A stretch of DNA of 64,000 nucleotides. Origin: Jeongeupia chitinilytica (GTDB taxonomy: Bacteria; Pseudomonadota; Gammaproteobacteria; Burkholderiales; Chitinibacteraceae). Shown here in pieces: positions 34,364 through 44,865 of this stretch. Under the pieces are notes generated by a model that saw only the letters and a program-made list of their open reading frames with translations, searched no databases and was not told where the DNA came from. The translations under genes and the position numbers were made by a program. The stretch lies in the NCBI RefSeq assembly GCF_014652315.1, contig NZ_BMYO01000005.1, positions 1 to 64,000 of the forward strand. The letters run 5' to 3'. The first letter of the stretch is position 1; each line of letters opens with the position of its first letter.

Positions 34364-35230
34364 ATGACAGACGAGCCGATCCAAACCCCGCCCGAAACTC
34401 CCGCCACGCCACCCGCCGGTGTCGGCATCCAGTTGCGCCAGCAGCGCGAGTCGCTTGGATTGTCGATCGACGACGTGGTCAACCAGCTGAAGCTGACGCG
34501 CGGCCAGATTGCCGCGATCGAAGAAGACCGCTTCAGTGATCTGCCTGGGAATACCTTTGCCCGTGGTTTCGTGCGCAACTACGCCCGGCTACTCCAGCTA
34601 GATCCGGAGCCGCTGGTTGCGCAGCTGACGACCGAGTTGCCGGTCGAGCGTGAACAGGCATCGCTGCCGCACCTGACCGAGGAAGCCACGTTCAGCATCG
34701 GTGGCGGTGCCCGGGTCGGCCGGCCGCTGCAGCTCGCACTGGTCGTGATTGCCGGGCTGATTATTGGCGCAGGTGGCGTGTTCTGGTACTTGCAGCAACC
34801 GGCAGCGCCGGAACTGAATGTGTCTACCGCGACGCTGACCCTGCCTGAAGCTTCGGTGCCGGTCGAGCTGGTCGCCTCGGTCCCCGCTGCCAGTGAAGTC
34901 GCCAGCGAGATCGCTTCGGTGCCGGTTGCTACGGCCGCGGCGCAGACTGAAACGCCGGCCAGCGTGCCGGCTTCCGCGCCGGCTGCGGTCGGCAATGGCG
35001 AGCTGCGGCTTGTCGTCGAGCAGGATTCGTGGATCCAGGTGATCGATGCCGGCGGCAACAAGCTGATTTCCGAAGTGCTCAAGGCCGGTGACGAACGCAG
35101 CCTCGGCGGCGTGGCGCCATACCGGATCAAGATCGGCAACGCACCGAAAACCCAACTTTATCTGCGTGGCCAACGCGTGGATCTGGCGCAGTACAGCCGG
35201 TCCGACGTGGCGACGCTGGAACTCAAGTAA
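34364..35230 (+). CDS. rodZ: RodZ-like cytoskeleton/HTH membrane protein (DUF4115)
   Basis: Encodes 288 residues. An N-terminal HTH (residues about 20-90, QLRQQRESLGLSIDDVVNQLKL, FARGFVRNYARLL) is followed by a membrane segment near residue 130 (LVVIAGLIIGAGGVFWYL). An Ala/Val/Pro-rich linker leads to a C-terminal DUF4115 domain (LRLVVEQDSWIQVIDAGG). This is the RodZ layout, which links MreB to the membrane for rod shape. It sits directly before ispG, a very common arrangement. Confidence 0.9.
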   Translation: MTDEPIQTPPETPATPPAGVGIQLRQQRESLGLSIDDVVNQLKLTRGQIAAIEEDRFSDLPGNTFARGFVRNYARLLQLDPEPLVAQLTTELPVEREQASLPHLTEEATFSIGGGARVGRPLQLALVVIAGLIIGAGGVFWYLQQPAAPELNVSTATLTLPEASVPVELVASVPAASEVASEIASVPVATAAAQTETPASVPASAPAAVGNGELRLVVEQDSWIQVIDAGGNKLISEVLKAGDERSLGGVAPYRIKIGNAPKTQLYLRGQRVDLAQYSRSDVATLELK

Positions 35231-35236
35231 GACCCG

Positions 35237-36520
35237 ATGAGCGACATTCTGATTCCCCGCCGCGCGACCCGCCAGGTTCGCGTCGGCCACGTCATGGTCG
35301 GCAGCGACCATCCGGTCGTCGTGCAGTCGATGACCAATACCGATACCGCCGATGCCGAAGGTACCGCGCGGCAGATTTTCGAGCTGTGGCGCGCCGGCTC
35401 CGAGGTCGTTCGCATCACCGTCAACAGCCCGGAAGCCGCGGCCCAAGTCGGCAACATCAAGACCAAGCTGGAGAACTGGGGTTGCAAGGTGCCGCTGGTG
35501 GGGGATTTCCACTTCAACGGCGACCGTTTGCTGCGCGATTACCCCGACTGTGCAGAGGCGCTGGCCAAGTACCGGATCAATCCGGGCAATGTCGGCAAGG
35601 GTAGCAAGCGCGACGAGAAGTTCGCCTTCATGGTCGAGAAGGCCATCGAATATCAGAAGGCCGTGCGTATCGGTGTCAACTGGGGTTCGCTTGACCAGAG
35701 CATGGCCACCCGGCTGATGGACGAGAACGCCAAGCGCGCCGTGCCGCTGTCGGTCGAGGCGATCATGCGCGAGGCGCTGATCCGCTCGGCGCTGGAGTCG
35801 GCCGATCAGGCGATCGCTTGGGGCCTCAGTCCGGACCAGATCATCCTGTCGTGCAAGGTATCGCACGTGCAGGATCTGATTGCCGTGTACCGCGATCTGG
35901 GTGGCCGGTGCGACTACCCGCTCCACCTCGGTCTGACCGAAGCCGGCATGGGCAGCAAGGGCATTGTCGCGTCGAGCGCGGCGCTGGCCGTGCTGCTGCA
36001 GGAAGGCATTGGCGACACCATCCGTATTTCGCTGACGCCCGAACCCGGCGGCGACCGGACCAAGGAAGTCATCGTCGCGCAGGAACTGCTGCAGACGATG
36101 GGCCTGCGCGCGTTCACCCCGCTGGTCACCGCCTGCCCCGGGTGTGGCCGGACGACGTCGACGGTATTCCAGGAGCTGGCACAGAAGATCCAGTCCTTCC
36201 TGCGCGAGCAGATGCCGGTCTGGCGCGAAGCCTACCCCGGTGTCGAGGACATGAAGGTCGCGGTGATGGGGTGTGTCGTCAACGGCCCGGGCGAATCCAA
36301 GCTGGCCGACATCGGCATCAGCCTGCCCGGTACCGGCGAAGTGCCGGTCTGTCCGGTCTACGTCGACGGTGAGAAAACCGTCACGCTCAAGGGCGAACAG
36401 GTGGCCGAAGAGTTCCAGGCCATCGTCGAAAATTATGTGGTCAGCAACTATGGCGACGGCGGTGTGAAGCGCCGTGCCGTTGCGGCCGCCAAAACCATTC
36501 CGCTTCAACCGATTCGATAA
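35237..36520 (+). CDS. ispG: 4-hydroxy-3-methylbut-2-enyl diphosphate synthase
   Basis: Encodes 427 residues. It converts MEcPP to HMBPP in the non-mevalonate isoprenoid pathway. The [4Fe-4S] ligands are visible in [10 protein letters not shown] and [11 protein letters not shown]. The length exceeds that of the E. coli enzyme (372), because the middle segment is longer, as in many betaproteobacteria. The start follows the rodZ stop by 6 bases and hisS follows by 2 bases. Confidence 0.97.
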   Translation: MSDILIPRRATRQVRVGHVMVGSDHPVVVQSMTNTDTADAEGTARQIFELWRAGSEVVRITVNSPEAAAQVGNIKTKLENWGCKVPLVGDFHFNGDRLLRDYPDCAEALAKYRINPGNVGKGSKRDEKFAFMVEKAIEYQKAVRIGVNWGSLDQSMATRLMDENAKRAVPLSVEAIMREALIRSALESADQAIAWGLSPDQIILSCKVSHVQDLIAVYRDLGGRCDYPLHLGLTEAGMGSKGIVASSAALAVLLQEGIGDTIRISLTPEPGGDRTKEVIVAQELLQTMGLRAFTPLVTACPGCGRTTSTVFQELAQKIQSFLREQMPVWREAYPGVEDMKVAVMGCVVNGPGESKLADIGISLPGTGEVPVCPVYVDGEKTVTLKGEQVAEEFQAIVENYVVSNYGDGGVKRRAVAAAKTIPLQPIR

Positions 36521-36522
36521 AC

Positions 36523-37794
36523 ATGGCACAAACGATTCAAGGCATTCGAGGCATGAACGACATCCTGCCGCAGGAAGGTGCACGCTGGCAGCATTTCGAC
36601 GCCGTGGTGCGCGACTGGCTTGCCGCCTACGGCTACAACCAGATCCGCACGCCGATCGTCGAGGCGACGCAACTGTTCGTGCGGGGCGTCGGTGAACATA
36701 CCGACATCGTCGAAAAGGAAATGTACGCGTTCGAGGACAGCCTCAACGGTGAGCAGCTGGTATTGCGCCCCGAAGGGACGGCCGGTTGCGTGCGCGCCTG
36801 CATCGAACACGGCATGCTGTACAACCAGACCCAGCGCCTGTGGTACACCGGACCGATGTTCCGGCACGAACGGCCGCAGAAGGGCCGTTATCGCCAGTTC
36901 CATCAGGTCGGTGTGGAAGCGTTCGGCTTCAACGGACCGGACGTCGACGCCGAGATGATCGTGATGCTGGCCGACCTGTGGCGCCGGCTCGGGCTGACCG
37001 GCCTGAAGCTCGAGCTCAACACGCTGGGCGATTCGGCCGAACGTGCCGCACACCGTCAGGCGCTGATCGCCTATCTGGAAAAGCACGTCGACATTCTCGA
37101 CGAGGACGGCAAGCGCCGGCTGTATACCAACCCGCTGCGCGTGCTCGATACCAAGAATCCGGCATTGCAGGAGATGGCCGAGAATGCGCCGAAGCTGGCC
37201 GAATTCCTCGGCGATGAAACGCGCGCACACTTTGCCGGGCTCTGCAGCCTGCTCGACGATGCCGGCATTGCCTACATGCTGAATCATCGGCTGGTGCGCG
37301 GTCTCGATTATTACAACCGCTCGGTGTTCGAGTGGACGACGGACCAGCTCGGCGCTCAGGCGACGGTGGCTGCCGGCGGTCGATACGACGGTCTGGTCGA
37401 GCAGCTCGGTGGCAAGCCGTGCCCGGCGGTCGGTTTTGCCATGGGCATCGAGCGGCTGATCCTGTTGCTGGAAACGCAGGGCGTCGACATGCCGCGCGTG
37501 GTGCCGGACGTCTATCTGGTGCACAGCGGTGAAGCTGCTGCGCGCGCCGCATTCCGCGTCGCACGCGAACTGCGCGACGCCGGACTCAAGGTCGTGCTGC
37601 ATGCCGGCGGGGGCAGTTTCAAATCGCAATTCAAGAAGGCCGATGCCAGCGGTGCGCATTTCGCCGTGGTGATCGGCGACGAAGAAGCGGCGGCAGCAAC
37701 GGCCAATCTGAAGCGCCTGACCGGCGATGGCGGTGGCGAGCAGCAGGTCGTCGCGCAGAACGAACTGGTCGCATGCCTGAGCGCTGCGGCATAA
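36523..37794 (+). CDS. hisS: Histidyl-tRNA synthetase
   Basis: Encodes 423 residues. Class II motifs are present: motif 2 around [20 protein letters not shown], the histidine A motif [10 protein letters not shown], and motif 3 [12 protein letters not shown]. The anticodon-binding domain occupies the C-terminal 95 residues. It charges tRNA-His. It is directly downstream of ispG and upstream of yfgM, the classical order. Confidence 0.98.
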   Translation: MAQTIQGIRGMNDILPQEGARWQHFDAVVRDWLAAYGYNQIRTPIVEATQLFVRGVGEHTDIVEKEMYAFEDSLNGEQLVLRPEGTAGCVRACIEHGMLYNQTQRLWYTGPMFRHERPQKGRYRQFHQVGVEAFGFNGPDVDAEMIVMLADLWRRLGLTGLKLELNTLGDSAERAAHRQALIAYLEKHVDILDEDGKRRLYTNPLRVLDTKNPALQEMAENAPKLAEFLGDETRAHFAGLCSLLDDAGIAYMLNHRLVRGLDYYNRSVFEWTTDQLGAQATVAAGGRYDGLVEQLGGKPCPAVGFAMGIERLILLLETQGVDMPRVVPDVYLVHSGEAAARAAFRVARELRDAGLKVVLHAGGGSFKSQFKKADASGAHFAVVIGDEEAAAATANLKRLTGDGGGEQQVVAQNELVACLSAAA

Positions 37795-37836
37795 TCGCCG
37801 ACATTCAAAAACGACTGAGATCGCACGGGGACTGCA

Positions 37837-38466
37837 ATGGCGTTTGACCTGCAAGAACAAGAACAGATTGCCGAATTCAAGGCCTGGTGGAACGACTGGG
37901 GCAAATGGCTGGCGGGCGCTGTCGTGGCCGCGCTGGCAGTCTGGGGCGGCTGGGCCGGCTGGGAGCACCGACAGGCTTCGCAGGCCCATCAGGCCGGCGA
38001 CCTTTACAGTCAGGCTGAAACCCAGCTGCAGACCGATCCGGCCAAACTGGCCGGTACTGCCAAGACGATCGAGCAGCAGTTCGGTTCGACCGGCTACGCG
38101 GCACGTGCATCGTTGCTCGCCGCCAAGGCCGATATCAACGCCAGCAAGCCGGCCGATGCAGAGGCGCAGGTGAAGTGGGCCATTGCCAATGCCAAGGAAG
38201 CACCGCTGCGTGATGTCGCGCGCCTGCGTCTGGCAGCGATCCAGCTCGATGCAGGCCAGTTCGACGCCGCGCTCGCGACACTGCAGGCTCGCGAGGACGA
38301 TGCGTATACGGCGCTGTTTGCCGAAGCACGCGGCGACGTGCTGGTCGAGAAGGGCGACAAGGCCGGTGCACGCGATGCCTATCGCGATGCGCAGTCGAAA
38401 CTGCCGAAAGACGCGCCGAACCTGAAGTTCGTCGAAGTGAAGCTCGAAGCGCTGGGGAAGGATTGA
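37837..38466 (+). CDS. yfgM: YfgM-like inner-membrane TPR protein (SecYEG/BamB-associated)
   Basis: Encodes 209 residues. A short cytoplasmic start (MAFDLQEQEQIAEFKAWWNDWGK) is followed by one membrane segment (residues about 26-43) and a periplasmic TPR-like domain (TPR_21). E. coli YfgM associates with the Sec translocon and PpiD. The N-terminal EQEQIAEFKAWW pattern is diagnostic. Located between hisS and bamB as usual. Confidence 0.92.
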   Translation: MAFDLQEQEQIAEFKAWWNDWGKWLAGAVVAALAVWGGWAGWEHRQASQAHQAGDLYSQAETQLQTDPAKLAGTAKTIEQQFGSTGYAARASLLAAKADINASKPADAEAQVKWAIANAKEAPLRDVARLRLAAIQLDAGQFDAALATLQAREDDAYTALFAEARGDVLVEKGDKAGARDAYRDAQSKLPKDAPNLKFVEVKLEALGKD

Positions 38467-38467
38467 A

Positions 38468-39598
38468 ATGCGGATGAAGTCTACGCTGTTGGTCACGGTG
38501 CCGTTGGCACTGTTGTTGGCCGCCTGCGGTTCGATCAGCAATGCACCGACGCCGTCGCCGCTGCCCGTCGTCGAAAATCAGGCCGGGCTGTCCCAGGTCT
38601 GGCGTGCGTCGGTCGGTGGCAAGACCGAATTCCGTTTCCAGCCGGCACTCGCGGGCGACCGCGTGGTTGTGGCCGGCTCGCCAGATCGTCTGACCGCGCT
38701 GTCGCTGGACAGCGGCGCCAGTCAGTGGCAGGTCAAGCTCGAGAAGCCGGTTGCCGGGGGAGTTGGCGCTGCAGAAGGGCTGATTGCGGTCGGGACGCTG
38801 AAGGGCGAGATCTTCACCTACAGCTACGATGGCAAGGCCTTGTGGCATGCGCAGCTGAGCAGCGAAATAGTCTCGCCGCCGGCGGTTGCCGACGGCGTGG
38901 TACTGGTGCGGACGGTCGACGGCAAGATCAGCGGCCTGTCGGCGGTTGACGGTGCGCTCAAGTGGCAGTTCCAGCGGCAGATGCCGGCGCTGATCCTGCG
39001 CAACTACGCGCCGATGACGCTGCGCGGCGGCATTGCGCTGGCAGGACTGGCGGGTGGCCGGCTGGTGGCGCTGGGCGCACAGGACGGTCGCGTGCTGTGG
39101 GACAGTCCGGTTGCGATGCCGAAGGGCGCAACCGAACTCGAACGGATCGCCGACGTCGTGTCGGCGCCGGACGTCAACGGCAACATGGTGTGTGCAGCGG
39201 CGTACCAGGGGCGCGTGTCATGCTTCAACGTGCTGAACGGCTCGCCGGTCTGGTCGCGTGAAGTGTCGAGCTATGCCGGTGTCGCCGGCAACGGCCGCTT
39301 GCTGGCCGTCACCGACTCCGAAGGCAATGTGCTCGGCTACGACCGCAATAGCGGTCGCAGCCTGTGGAAACAGGACAAGCTGCTGGCGCGTTCGGTGGGT
39401 TCACCGGCGATGCTCGGCGGTTATGTCGCCGTTGCCGACTACGAAGGCTATGTCCATGTGCTCAAGCCGGAAGACGGCAGTCTGGTCGGGCAGCTGCCGA
39501 CCGACGGCGCACGCATTGCCACCGAACCGGTGGTATTCAATAACAAACTGATCGTGCAGTCGCAAAGCGGTGACGTTTTTGCGCTGACTGTGAAATAG
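38468..39598 (+). CDS. bamB: Outer membrane assembly lipoprotein BamB
   Basis: Encodes 376 residues. The signal peptide ends in the lipobox LLAACG, so it is a lipoprotein. The rest is an eight-bladed PQQ-like beta-propeller with repeated sentences such as DRLTALSLDSGASQW, GRVSCFNVLNGSPVW and GYVHVLKPEDGSLVG. It is a subunit of the BAM complex that folds outer-membrane proteins. The start follows yfgM by one base; ATG at 38474 is an equally good alternative. Confidence 0.95.
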   Translation: MRMKSTLLVTVPLALLLAACGSISNAPTPSPLPVVENQAGLSQVWRASVGGKTEFRFQPALAGDRVVVAGSPDRLTALSLDSGASQWQVKLEKPVAGGVGAAEGLIAVGTLKGEIFTYSYDGKALWHAQLSSEIVSPPAVADGVVLVRTVDGKISGLSAVDGALKWQFQRQMPALILRNYAPMTLRGGIALAGLAGGRLVALGAQDGRVLWDSPVAMPKGATELERIADVVSAPDVNGNMVCAAAYQGRVSCFNVLNGSPVWSREVSSYAGVAGNGRLLAVTDSEGNVLGYDRNSGRSLWKQDKLLARSVGSPAMLGGYVAVADYEGYVHVLKPEDGSLVGQLPTDGARIATEPVVFNNKLIVQSQSGDVFALTVK

Positions 39599-39617
39599 AC
39601 CGTAAGAAACACTATCA

Positions 39618-40979
39618 ATGAAACCGACGATTGCCCTCGTGGGCCGGCCGAATGTTGGCAAGTCCACGCTTTTCAACCGACTGACCAAGACGCGCGACGC
39701 GCTCGTTGCCGATCAGCCGGGCCTGACCCGTGACCGCCACTACGGCCATGGGCGCGTCGGTGAAAAACCGTACTTCGTCGTCGATACCGGCGGCTTCGAA
39801 CCGGTCGTCGACGAAGGCATCATGTTCGAAATGGCGCGGCAGACGCTGCAGGCGGTCGACGAGGCCGATGCCATCGTCTTCATCGTCGACGGCCGTGTCG
39901 GTATTACGCCGCAGGACAAGATCATCGCGCAGCGGCTGCGGCAGAACGACCGTCCGGTCTGGGTTGCGGTCAATAAGGTCGAGGGCATGCAGCGCGCCGT
40001 CGTGACCGCCGATTTCTACGAACTGGGCCTTGGTGATCCGGTCGCGATTTCGGCCAGTCACGGCGAAGGCGTGCGCGACCTGATCAACGAAATCCTCGAC
40101 GGATTCGAAGTGCCGGTCGACGAGCCCGAGGCGGATCATCCGAAGTTCGCCGTAGTCGGTCGTCCGAACGTCGGCAAGAGTACGCTGGTCAACGCAGTGC
40201 TCGGCGAAGAGCGCGTGATCGCGTTCGACCAGCCGGGCACGACACGCGACTCCGTCTACATCGACTTCGAGCGCAACGGTTCTCCGTATACGATCATCGA
40301 TACCGCAGGCGTGCGCAAGCGCGGCAAGGTCACGGAGATGATTGAAAAGTTCTCGGTCATCAAGACCATGCAGGCGATCGAAGACGCCAACGTGGCCGTG
40401 CTGGTGCTCGACGCGATGCAGGAAGTGTCGGATCAGGATGCCCGCGTTGCCAGTTTCGTGATGGAAACCGGGCGCGCGCTGGTCGTCGCCGTCAACAAAT
40501 GGGAAGCCGCCAACGCCGAGCAGCGAGACCGGATCAAGCGCGAAATCGACCGCAAGCTGTCCTTCCTCGACTTTGCCAAGTTCCATTACATCTCGGCGCT
40601 GGGCGGGCAGGGGGTGGGCGAGCTGTTCAAGTCGATCGACCAGGCTTACACCGCAGCGATGATCAAGATCCCGACACCGAAACTGACGAATGCATTGCAG
40701 TTGATGATTGAACGCCAGCAGCCGCCGCTGGCAGGCAAGGTCCGGCCGAAGATGCGCTATGCGCATCAGGGCGGTTCCAATCCGCCGGTGGTGATTGTTC
40801 ACGGTAATGCGCTGGATCATGTGCCAGACTCTTACTGGCGCTATCTTGAACGCAGCTTCATGAAGGTGTTCAAGCTGCAGGGCACGCCGTTGCGGGTGCA
40901 GTTCAAGCGCAGCGCGAATCCTTACGACGACAAGACCAAGAAGCCGGGACCGAAACCGAAGCCGCGCAGCAAGTTCTGA
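39618..40979 (+). CDS. der: Ribosome biogenesis GTPase Der (EngA)
   Basis: Encodes 453 residues with two consecutive GTPase domains: first G1 [14 protein letters not shown] at residue about 8, second G1 [14 protein letters not shown] at about 182. Switch motifs DTGG and DTAG, and NKxE (VNKVEG, VNKWEA) are present in each. The C-terminal KH-like domain and a Lys/Pro-rich tail ([13 protein letters not shown]) complete the protein. It matures the 50S subunit. Confidence 0.98.
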   Translation: MKPTIALVGRPNVGKSTLFNRLTKTRDALVADQPGLTRDRHYGHGRVGEKPYFVVDTGGFEPVVDEGIMFEMARQTLQAVDEADAIVFIVDGRVGITPQDKIIAQRLRQNDRPVWVAVNKVEGMQRAVVTADFYELGLGDPVAISASHGEGVRDLINEILDGFEVPVDEPEADHPKFAVVGRPNVGKSTLVNAVLGEERVIAFDQPGTTRDSVYIDFERNGSPYTIIDTAGVRKRGKVTEMIEKFSVIKTMQAIEDANVAVLVLDAMQEVSDQDARVASFVMETGRALVVAVNKWEAANAEQRDRIKREIDRKLSFLDFAKFHYISALGGQGVGELFKSIDQAYTAAMIKIPTPKLTNALQLMIERQQPPLAGKVRPKMRYAHQGGSNPPVVIVHGNALDHVPDSYWRYLERSFMKVFKLQGTPLRVQFKRSANPYDDKTKKPGPKPKPRSKF

Positions 40980-41090
40980 TTGCTGCTCCGCACCATGGTG
41001 GCGTCCCGACAACTTCTGTACTATAAGCGTAAGAAGCAACCCTGTTTGACAAGACAATTCGACCAATAACAAACACATCGGAGAACAACA

Positions 41091-41354
41091 ATGAGTGCCA
41101 AGGGGCAAATGCTGCAAGACCCGTTTCTGAACATCCTGCGCAAAGAGCACGTTCCCGTATACATCTATCTCGTCAACGGCATCAAGCTGCAAGGCCAGAT
41201 CGAATCGTTCGACCAGTACGTCGTGTTGCTTCGCAACAATGTGACGCAGATGGTTTACAAGCATGCGATTTCGACCGTGGTGCCGTCGCGTCCGGTTTCG
41301 ATTCCGCACGACAATCCGCAAGCTGCTGCCGCTGCACCTGCTGGCGAAGCTTGA
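41091..41354 (+). CDS. hfq: RNA chaperone Hfq
   Basis: Encodes 87 residues. The Sm1 motif ([30 protein letters not shown]) and the Sm2 motif ([12 protein letters not shown]) are both intact. The C-terminal tail is short and Ala/Pro-rich. It pairs small RNAs with mRNA targets. The promoter must lie in the 111-base AT-richer gap after der. A strong terminator follows, yet hflX is immediately downstream as in most proteobacteria. Confidence 0.98.
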   Translation: MSAKGQMLQDPFLNILRKEHVPVYIYLVNGIKLQGQIESFDQYVVLLRNNVTQMVYKHAISTVVPSRPVSIPHDNPQAAAAAPAGEA

Positions 41355-41370
41355 GCGCTGTCCGCGCATC

Positions 41371-41402
41371 AACCCCGACAGGCGTCCGCCTTTCGGGGTT
41401 TT
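41371..41402 (+). terminator. Terminator between hfq and hflX
   Basis: AACCCCGA (41371-41378) pairs with TCGGGGTT (41393-41400). An inner arm AGGCG/CGCCT extends the stem, and a short T-run follows. It probably attenuates hflX expression relative to hfq. Confidence 0.75.
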
Positions 41403-41446
41403 CACTTGTTTGGGCCGGCATTTGCCGGTCATGAAAAAAGATAGGC

Positions 41447-42550
41447 ATGTTTGAACGTCACAAGGGCGGCGACTCGGCCGTCTTGGTCTGCCTCGACTTC
41501 GGCGAGCCGGACTATCGGGATGGCGTCGACGAATTCGTCCAGCTGGTCGAAAGCGCCGGTGTCACGCCACTGAACATCATCGAAGGCAAGCGGGCCCGGC
41601 CCGATCCGGCCTACTTCTCCGGTAGCGGCAAGGCCCAGGAAATCGCCGAGGCGGTCCGTGCGTACGAAGCGCCGCTGGTGATTTTCAACCACCAGCTGTC
41701 ACCGGCGCAGGAGCGCAACCTCGAGCGCATCATGCAGTGCCGGGTGATCGACCGTACCACGCTGATTCTCGACATTTTCGCGCAGCGTGCGCGCACCGCT
41801 GAAGGCAAGCTTCAGGTCGAACTTGCGCAACTTGCGCACATTCAGACGCGACTGATCCGTGGCTGGACCCACCTTGAGCGGCAGAAGGGCGGGATCGGTC
41901 TGCGCGGCCCAGGTGAAACGCAGCTGGAAACCGACCGCCGTCTGATCGGTATTCGCGTCAAGCGGCTCAAGGAACAGCTTGCAACCGTGCAAAAACAGCG
42001 CACCACGCAGCGCCGTGCCCGCATGCGCCGTGGCCAGTTCACGGTATCGATTGTCGGCTATACCAACGCCGGCAAGTCGACCCTGTTCAATGCACTGACC
42101 AAATCCAGGATTTACGCCGCAGACCAACTGTTTGCGACGCTCGATACCACGTCGCGCAAACTGTTTCTCGATCCTGAGCATTCGGTGGTTCTTTCGGATA
42201 CGGTCGGCTTCATCCGCAGTCTGCCGCATACGCTGGTTGCCGCGTTTCGGGCTACGCTGGAGGAGACAATCGAAGCCGATCTGCTGCTGCATGTCGTCGA
42301 CGTGAATCATCCGCTGCGTGATGCTCAGGTGGATGCTGTCAATGGGGTTTTGCAAGAAATCGGTGCGGAACAGATTCCGCAATTGATGGTCTGGAACAAG
42401 ATCGACCTGAAGGGGGGCGAGCCAGCCGTCCTGTTGGACGAGTATGGTAAGATCCAAGCCGTGCGCCTGAGTGCCATGCATGGGAATGGCTTGGACCTGC
42501 TCCGCTCGGCTTTGGTCGATCTCATGAGCCAACCCAGCGAGGAAAACTAA
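41447..42550 (+). CDS. hflX: Ribosome-rescue GTPase HflX
   Basis: Encodes 367 residues. The N-terminal HflX domain ends in the glycine-rich GGIGLRGPGETQLETDRR. The GTPase domain has G1 GYTNAGKSTLFN, G3 DTVGF and G4 NKID. It splits stalled 70S ribosomes during stress. The ATG follows the hfq terminator by about 45 bases, with AAAGATAGGC as a weak ribosome site. Confidence 0.97.
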   Translation: MFERHKGGDSAVLVCLDFGEPDYRDGVDEFVQLVESAGVTPLNIIEGKRARPDPAYFSGSGKAQEIAEAVRAYEAPLVIFNHQLSPAQERNLERIMQCRVIDRTTLILDIFAQRARTAEGKLQVELAQLAHIQTRLIRGWTHLERQKGGIGLRGPGETQLETDRRLIGIRVKRLKEQLATVQKQRTTQRRARMRRGQFTVSIVGYTNAGKSTLFNALTKSRIYAADQLFATLDTTSRKLFLDPEHSVVLSDTVGFIRSLPHTLVAAFRATLEETIEADLLLHVVDVNHPLRDAQVDAVNGVLQEIGAEQIPQLMVWNKIDLKGGEPAVLLDEYGKIQAVRLSAMHGNGLDLLRSALVDLMSQPSEEN

Positions 42551-42555
42551 CGATA

Positions 42556-43728
42556 ATGAGCCAAAACGACCCGCAATGGGGCGGCCGCCGCAAGGATGGC
42601 CCGCCTGATCTTGACGAAATGATCCGCAACCTGACAGGCAAACTGTCCCGTTTCTTTGGTGGCGGTAATGGCCAGGGGCCACGCCCGCAACTGAGCGGAC
42701 GCGGTGGCTTGACCGGCGTCGGCGCCATTGTCGCCGTGCTGGTGGTGCTCTGGGGCGCTTCCGGCTTCTATGTCGTTGACGAACGCGAAGATGCCGTGAT
42801 CATGCGCTTCGGCCGTTATGTCGACACCGTCGAGAACTCGGGCCTGCACTGGCACCTGCCGTGGCCGATCGAAAGCCGCGAGCTTGTCAACGTGACCGAA
42901 ATCCGGAGTCTCGACGTCGGCGCTCGCGCGGAAGGCAAGTCGGCCGACGAGGCTGTGATGCTGACCGGCGACCAGAACATCATCGACGTCCAGCTCGAAG
43001 TCCAGTACACGCTCAAATCGGCGAAGGACTTCGTCTTCAACAACCGTCGTAGCGATCGCGACGGCAAGGATCTGGTCAAACAGGCTGCAGAGACCGCGAT
43101 CCGCGAAGTCGTCGGCAAGAACAAGGTCGACTACGTGCTCAACGAAGGGCGCGGCAAGATCGGCGAGGACACCAAGGAACTGATGCAGGACCTGCTTGAT
43201 CGCTACGCAACCGGCATCTCGGTTGCCCGGGTCAACATTTCCGACGTCCAGCCGCCCGAACAGGTGCAGGCGGCATTTGCCGACGCGGTCAAGGCGCGTC
43301 AGGACAAGGCAAGGCTGATCAACGAAGGTACCGCCTACGCCAACGACGTGATTCCGAAGGCCAGCGGCATGGCGTCACGACTGGTGCAGGAAGCCGAAGG
43401 TTACAAGCAGCAGGTCGTTGCGCGTGCCGAGGGTGACGCTTCGCGCTTCACCCAGATTGCAAGCGAGTATGCCAAGGCGCCGCAGGTGACGCGCGACCGC
43501 ATGTATCTGGATACGATGCAGCAGATGTACCAGAACACCACCAAGGTACTGGTCGATCAGAAGTCCGGCAGCAATCTGCTGTACCTGCCGCTCGACAAGC
43601 TGATGCAGATGTCTTCCTCCTCTTCGCCGGCTGCAAGCGGCGAAGCTGCCAAACCCGTCGCCGAGGCCGCACCGGCTCCGGCGCCCGCACCGCGCGCGAA
43701 TGATCGCGGCGAGCGTTACGGTCGATAA
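42556..43728 (+). CDS. hflK: FtsH modulator HflK
   Basis: Encodes 390 residues. A Gly/Pro-rich N-terminus (NDPQWGGRRKDGPPDLDE) precedes one membrane helix (residues about 57-75) and a periplasmic SPFH/prohibitin domain (VDEREDAVIMRFGRY). The Ala/Pro-rich C-terminal tail ends RANDRGERYGR. HflK forms a cage with HflC that restrains FtsH protease. Five bases after hflX, twelve before hflC. Confidence 0.97.
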   Translation: MSQNDPQWGGRRKDGPPDLDEMIRNLTGKLSRFFGGGNGQGPRPQLSGRGGLTGVGAIVAVLVVLWGASGFYVVDEREDAVIMRFGRYVDTVENSGLHWHLPWPIESRELVNVTEIRSLDVGARAEGKSADEAVMLTGDQNIIDVQLEVQYTLKSAKDFVFNNRRSDRDGKDLVKQAAETAIREVVGKNKVDYVLNEGRGKIGEDTKELMQDLLDRYATGISVARVNISDVQPPEQVQAAFADAVKARQDKARLINEGTAYANDVIPKASGMASRLVQEAEGYKQQVVARAEGDASRFTQIASEYAKAPQVTRDRMYLDTMQQMYQNTTKVLVDQKSGSNLLYLPLDKLMQMSSSSSPAASGEAAKPVAEAAPAPAPAPRANDRGERYGR

Positions 43729-43740
43729 GGGGAGAAGAAC

Positions 43741-44616
43741 ATGAACCGTATTTTGCCAACGCTGGCACTGATTCTGGTCGCCCTGTTCGTGCTGAGCACG
43801 ACGTTCTTTACCGTCGACCAGCGCCAGTACGCCGTGGTGTTCCAGTTCTCCGAAGCCAAGCGCGTCATCAGCGAGCCGGGCATCCATTTCAAGATTCCGC
43901 TGCTGCAGGATGTCCGTTACTTCGACAAGCGCATCCAGACGATCGACGAAAACCAGCCGGCACGGGTCCAGACGATCGAAAAGATGAACGTCAAGGTCGA
44001 CAGCTACATCAAGTGGCAGATCGTCGACGTCGAGCGTTACTACAAGGCGGTCGGTCTTGATGAGCGCAAGGCGGTTGATCGCCTGCGCAACACGGTCAAC
44101 AACATGCTGCGCGACGAGTTCGGCAAGCGCACGGTGCAGGACGTGATCTCGGGCAAGCGCGAAGAGGTGATGGCTTACGTTCGAAAGGTTGCCGATGCCG
44201 ATGCCGCCCGGATTGGTGTGCGTGTGGTCGACGTCCGGGTCAAACGGGTCGAACTCGAGGACAGTACGCTGGCTTCGGTGTACGAACGCATGCAGTCCGA
44301 ACGCAAGGCCGTCGCCAATCAGCTGCGCGCAGAAGGTTCGGCAGACGCCGAAAAGATCAAGGCCGATGCCGACAAGCAGCGCGAAGTCATCATGGCGGAC
44401 GCGTACAATCAGGCCCAGCAACTCAAGGGTGAAGGTGACGGCAAGGCCGCGGGGATCTATTCCGCCGCCTACGGCAAGAACCCCGAGTTCTACGCGTTCT
44501 ACAAGAGCCTTGACGCCTACAAGCAGAGCTTCAGCAAGAAGAGCGATGTGCTGGTCGTCGATCCGAGTTCGGAGTTCTTCAAGTACATGAAGAATCCGCG
44601 CGGCGGCGGCAAGTGA
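43741..44616 (+). CDS. hflC: FtsH modulator HflC
   Basis: Encodes 291 residues. A single N-terminal membrane helix (ILPTLALILVALFVLSTTFFTV) precedes an SPFH domain (VDQRQYAVVFQFSEAKRV), with the usual coiled-coil region and a C-terminal MKNPRGGGK. It is the partner of HflK. GGGGAG precedes the ATG. Confidence 0.97.
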   Translation: MNRILPTLALILVALFVLSTTFFTVDQRQYAVVFQFSEAKRVISEPGIHFKIPLLQDVRYFDKRIQTIDENQPARVQTIEKMNVKVDSYIKWQIVDVERYYKAVGLDERKAVDRLRNTVNNMLRDEFGKRTVQDVISGKREEVMAYVRKVADADAARIGVRVVDVRVKRVELEDSTLASVYERMQSERKAVANQLRAEGSADAEKIKADADKQREVIMADAYNQAQQLKGEGDGKAAGIYSAAYGKNPEFYAFYKSLDAYKQSFSKKSDVLVVDPSSEFFKYMKNPRGGGK

Positions 44617-44798
44617 TCGAAACGCTGGCACTGGCGCTGGCGTTGGTCATGGTGATCGAAGGCCTGTTGCCGTTCGCCATGCCGGCGTTCTGGAAGCGCA
44701 ATATGTTGCGGATTGCCGGTCTGCCCGACCGGCACATTCGCGTGTTTGGTCTGGTATCGTTGCTGGGGGGCATGCTGCTGGCTTTACTGGCACGCTGA
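44613..44798 (+). CDS. DUF2065 small membrane protein
   Basis: Encodes 61 residues with two hydrophobic helices (LALALALVMVIEGLLPFAM and VFGLVSLLGGMLLALLA). The GTG start overlaps the hflC stop as GTGA. DUF2065 proteins are found almost always after hflC and before hisZ or purA in beta- and gammaproteobacteria, so the context is diagnostic. Function unknown. Confidence 0.9.
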   Translation: MIETLALALALVMVIEGLLPFAMPAFWKRNMLRIAGLPDRHIRVFGLVSLLGGMLLALLAR

Positions 44799-44822
44799 CC
44801 GGCTTTGTGATGGATTTGATGC

Positions 44823-44849
44823 GCCCGACCGGCTTTGCCGGCGGGCCTT
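44823..44849 (+). terminator. Hairpin between DUF2065 gene and hisZ
   Basis: GCCCGACCGGC pairs with GCCGGCGGGC across a TTT loop with one bulged A, followed by CTTTGGTTT. It is a strong stem with an imperfect T-run, 17 bases before the hisZ ATG. It may terminate the hfl transcript or lower hisZ expression. Confidence 0.55.
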
Positions 44850-44865
44850 TGGTTTGAATGGAAGC

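Noticed and set aside
34598..36583. A 661-codon open frame on the minus strand across rodZ and ispG
   Set aside because: Antisense to two firmly identified genes; no recognisable domain and no ribosome site. Similar antisense frames opposite hisS, der, gspF and guaB were rejected for the same reason.
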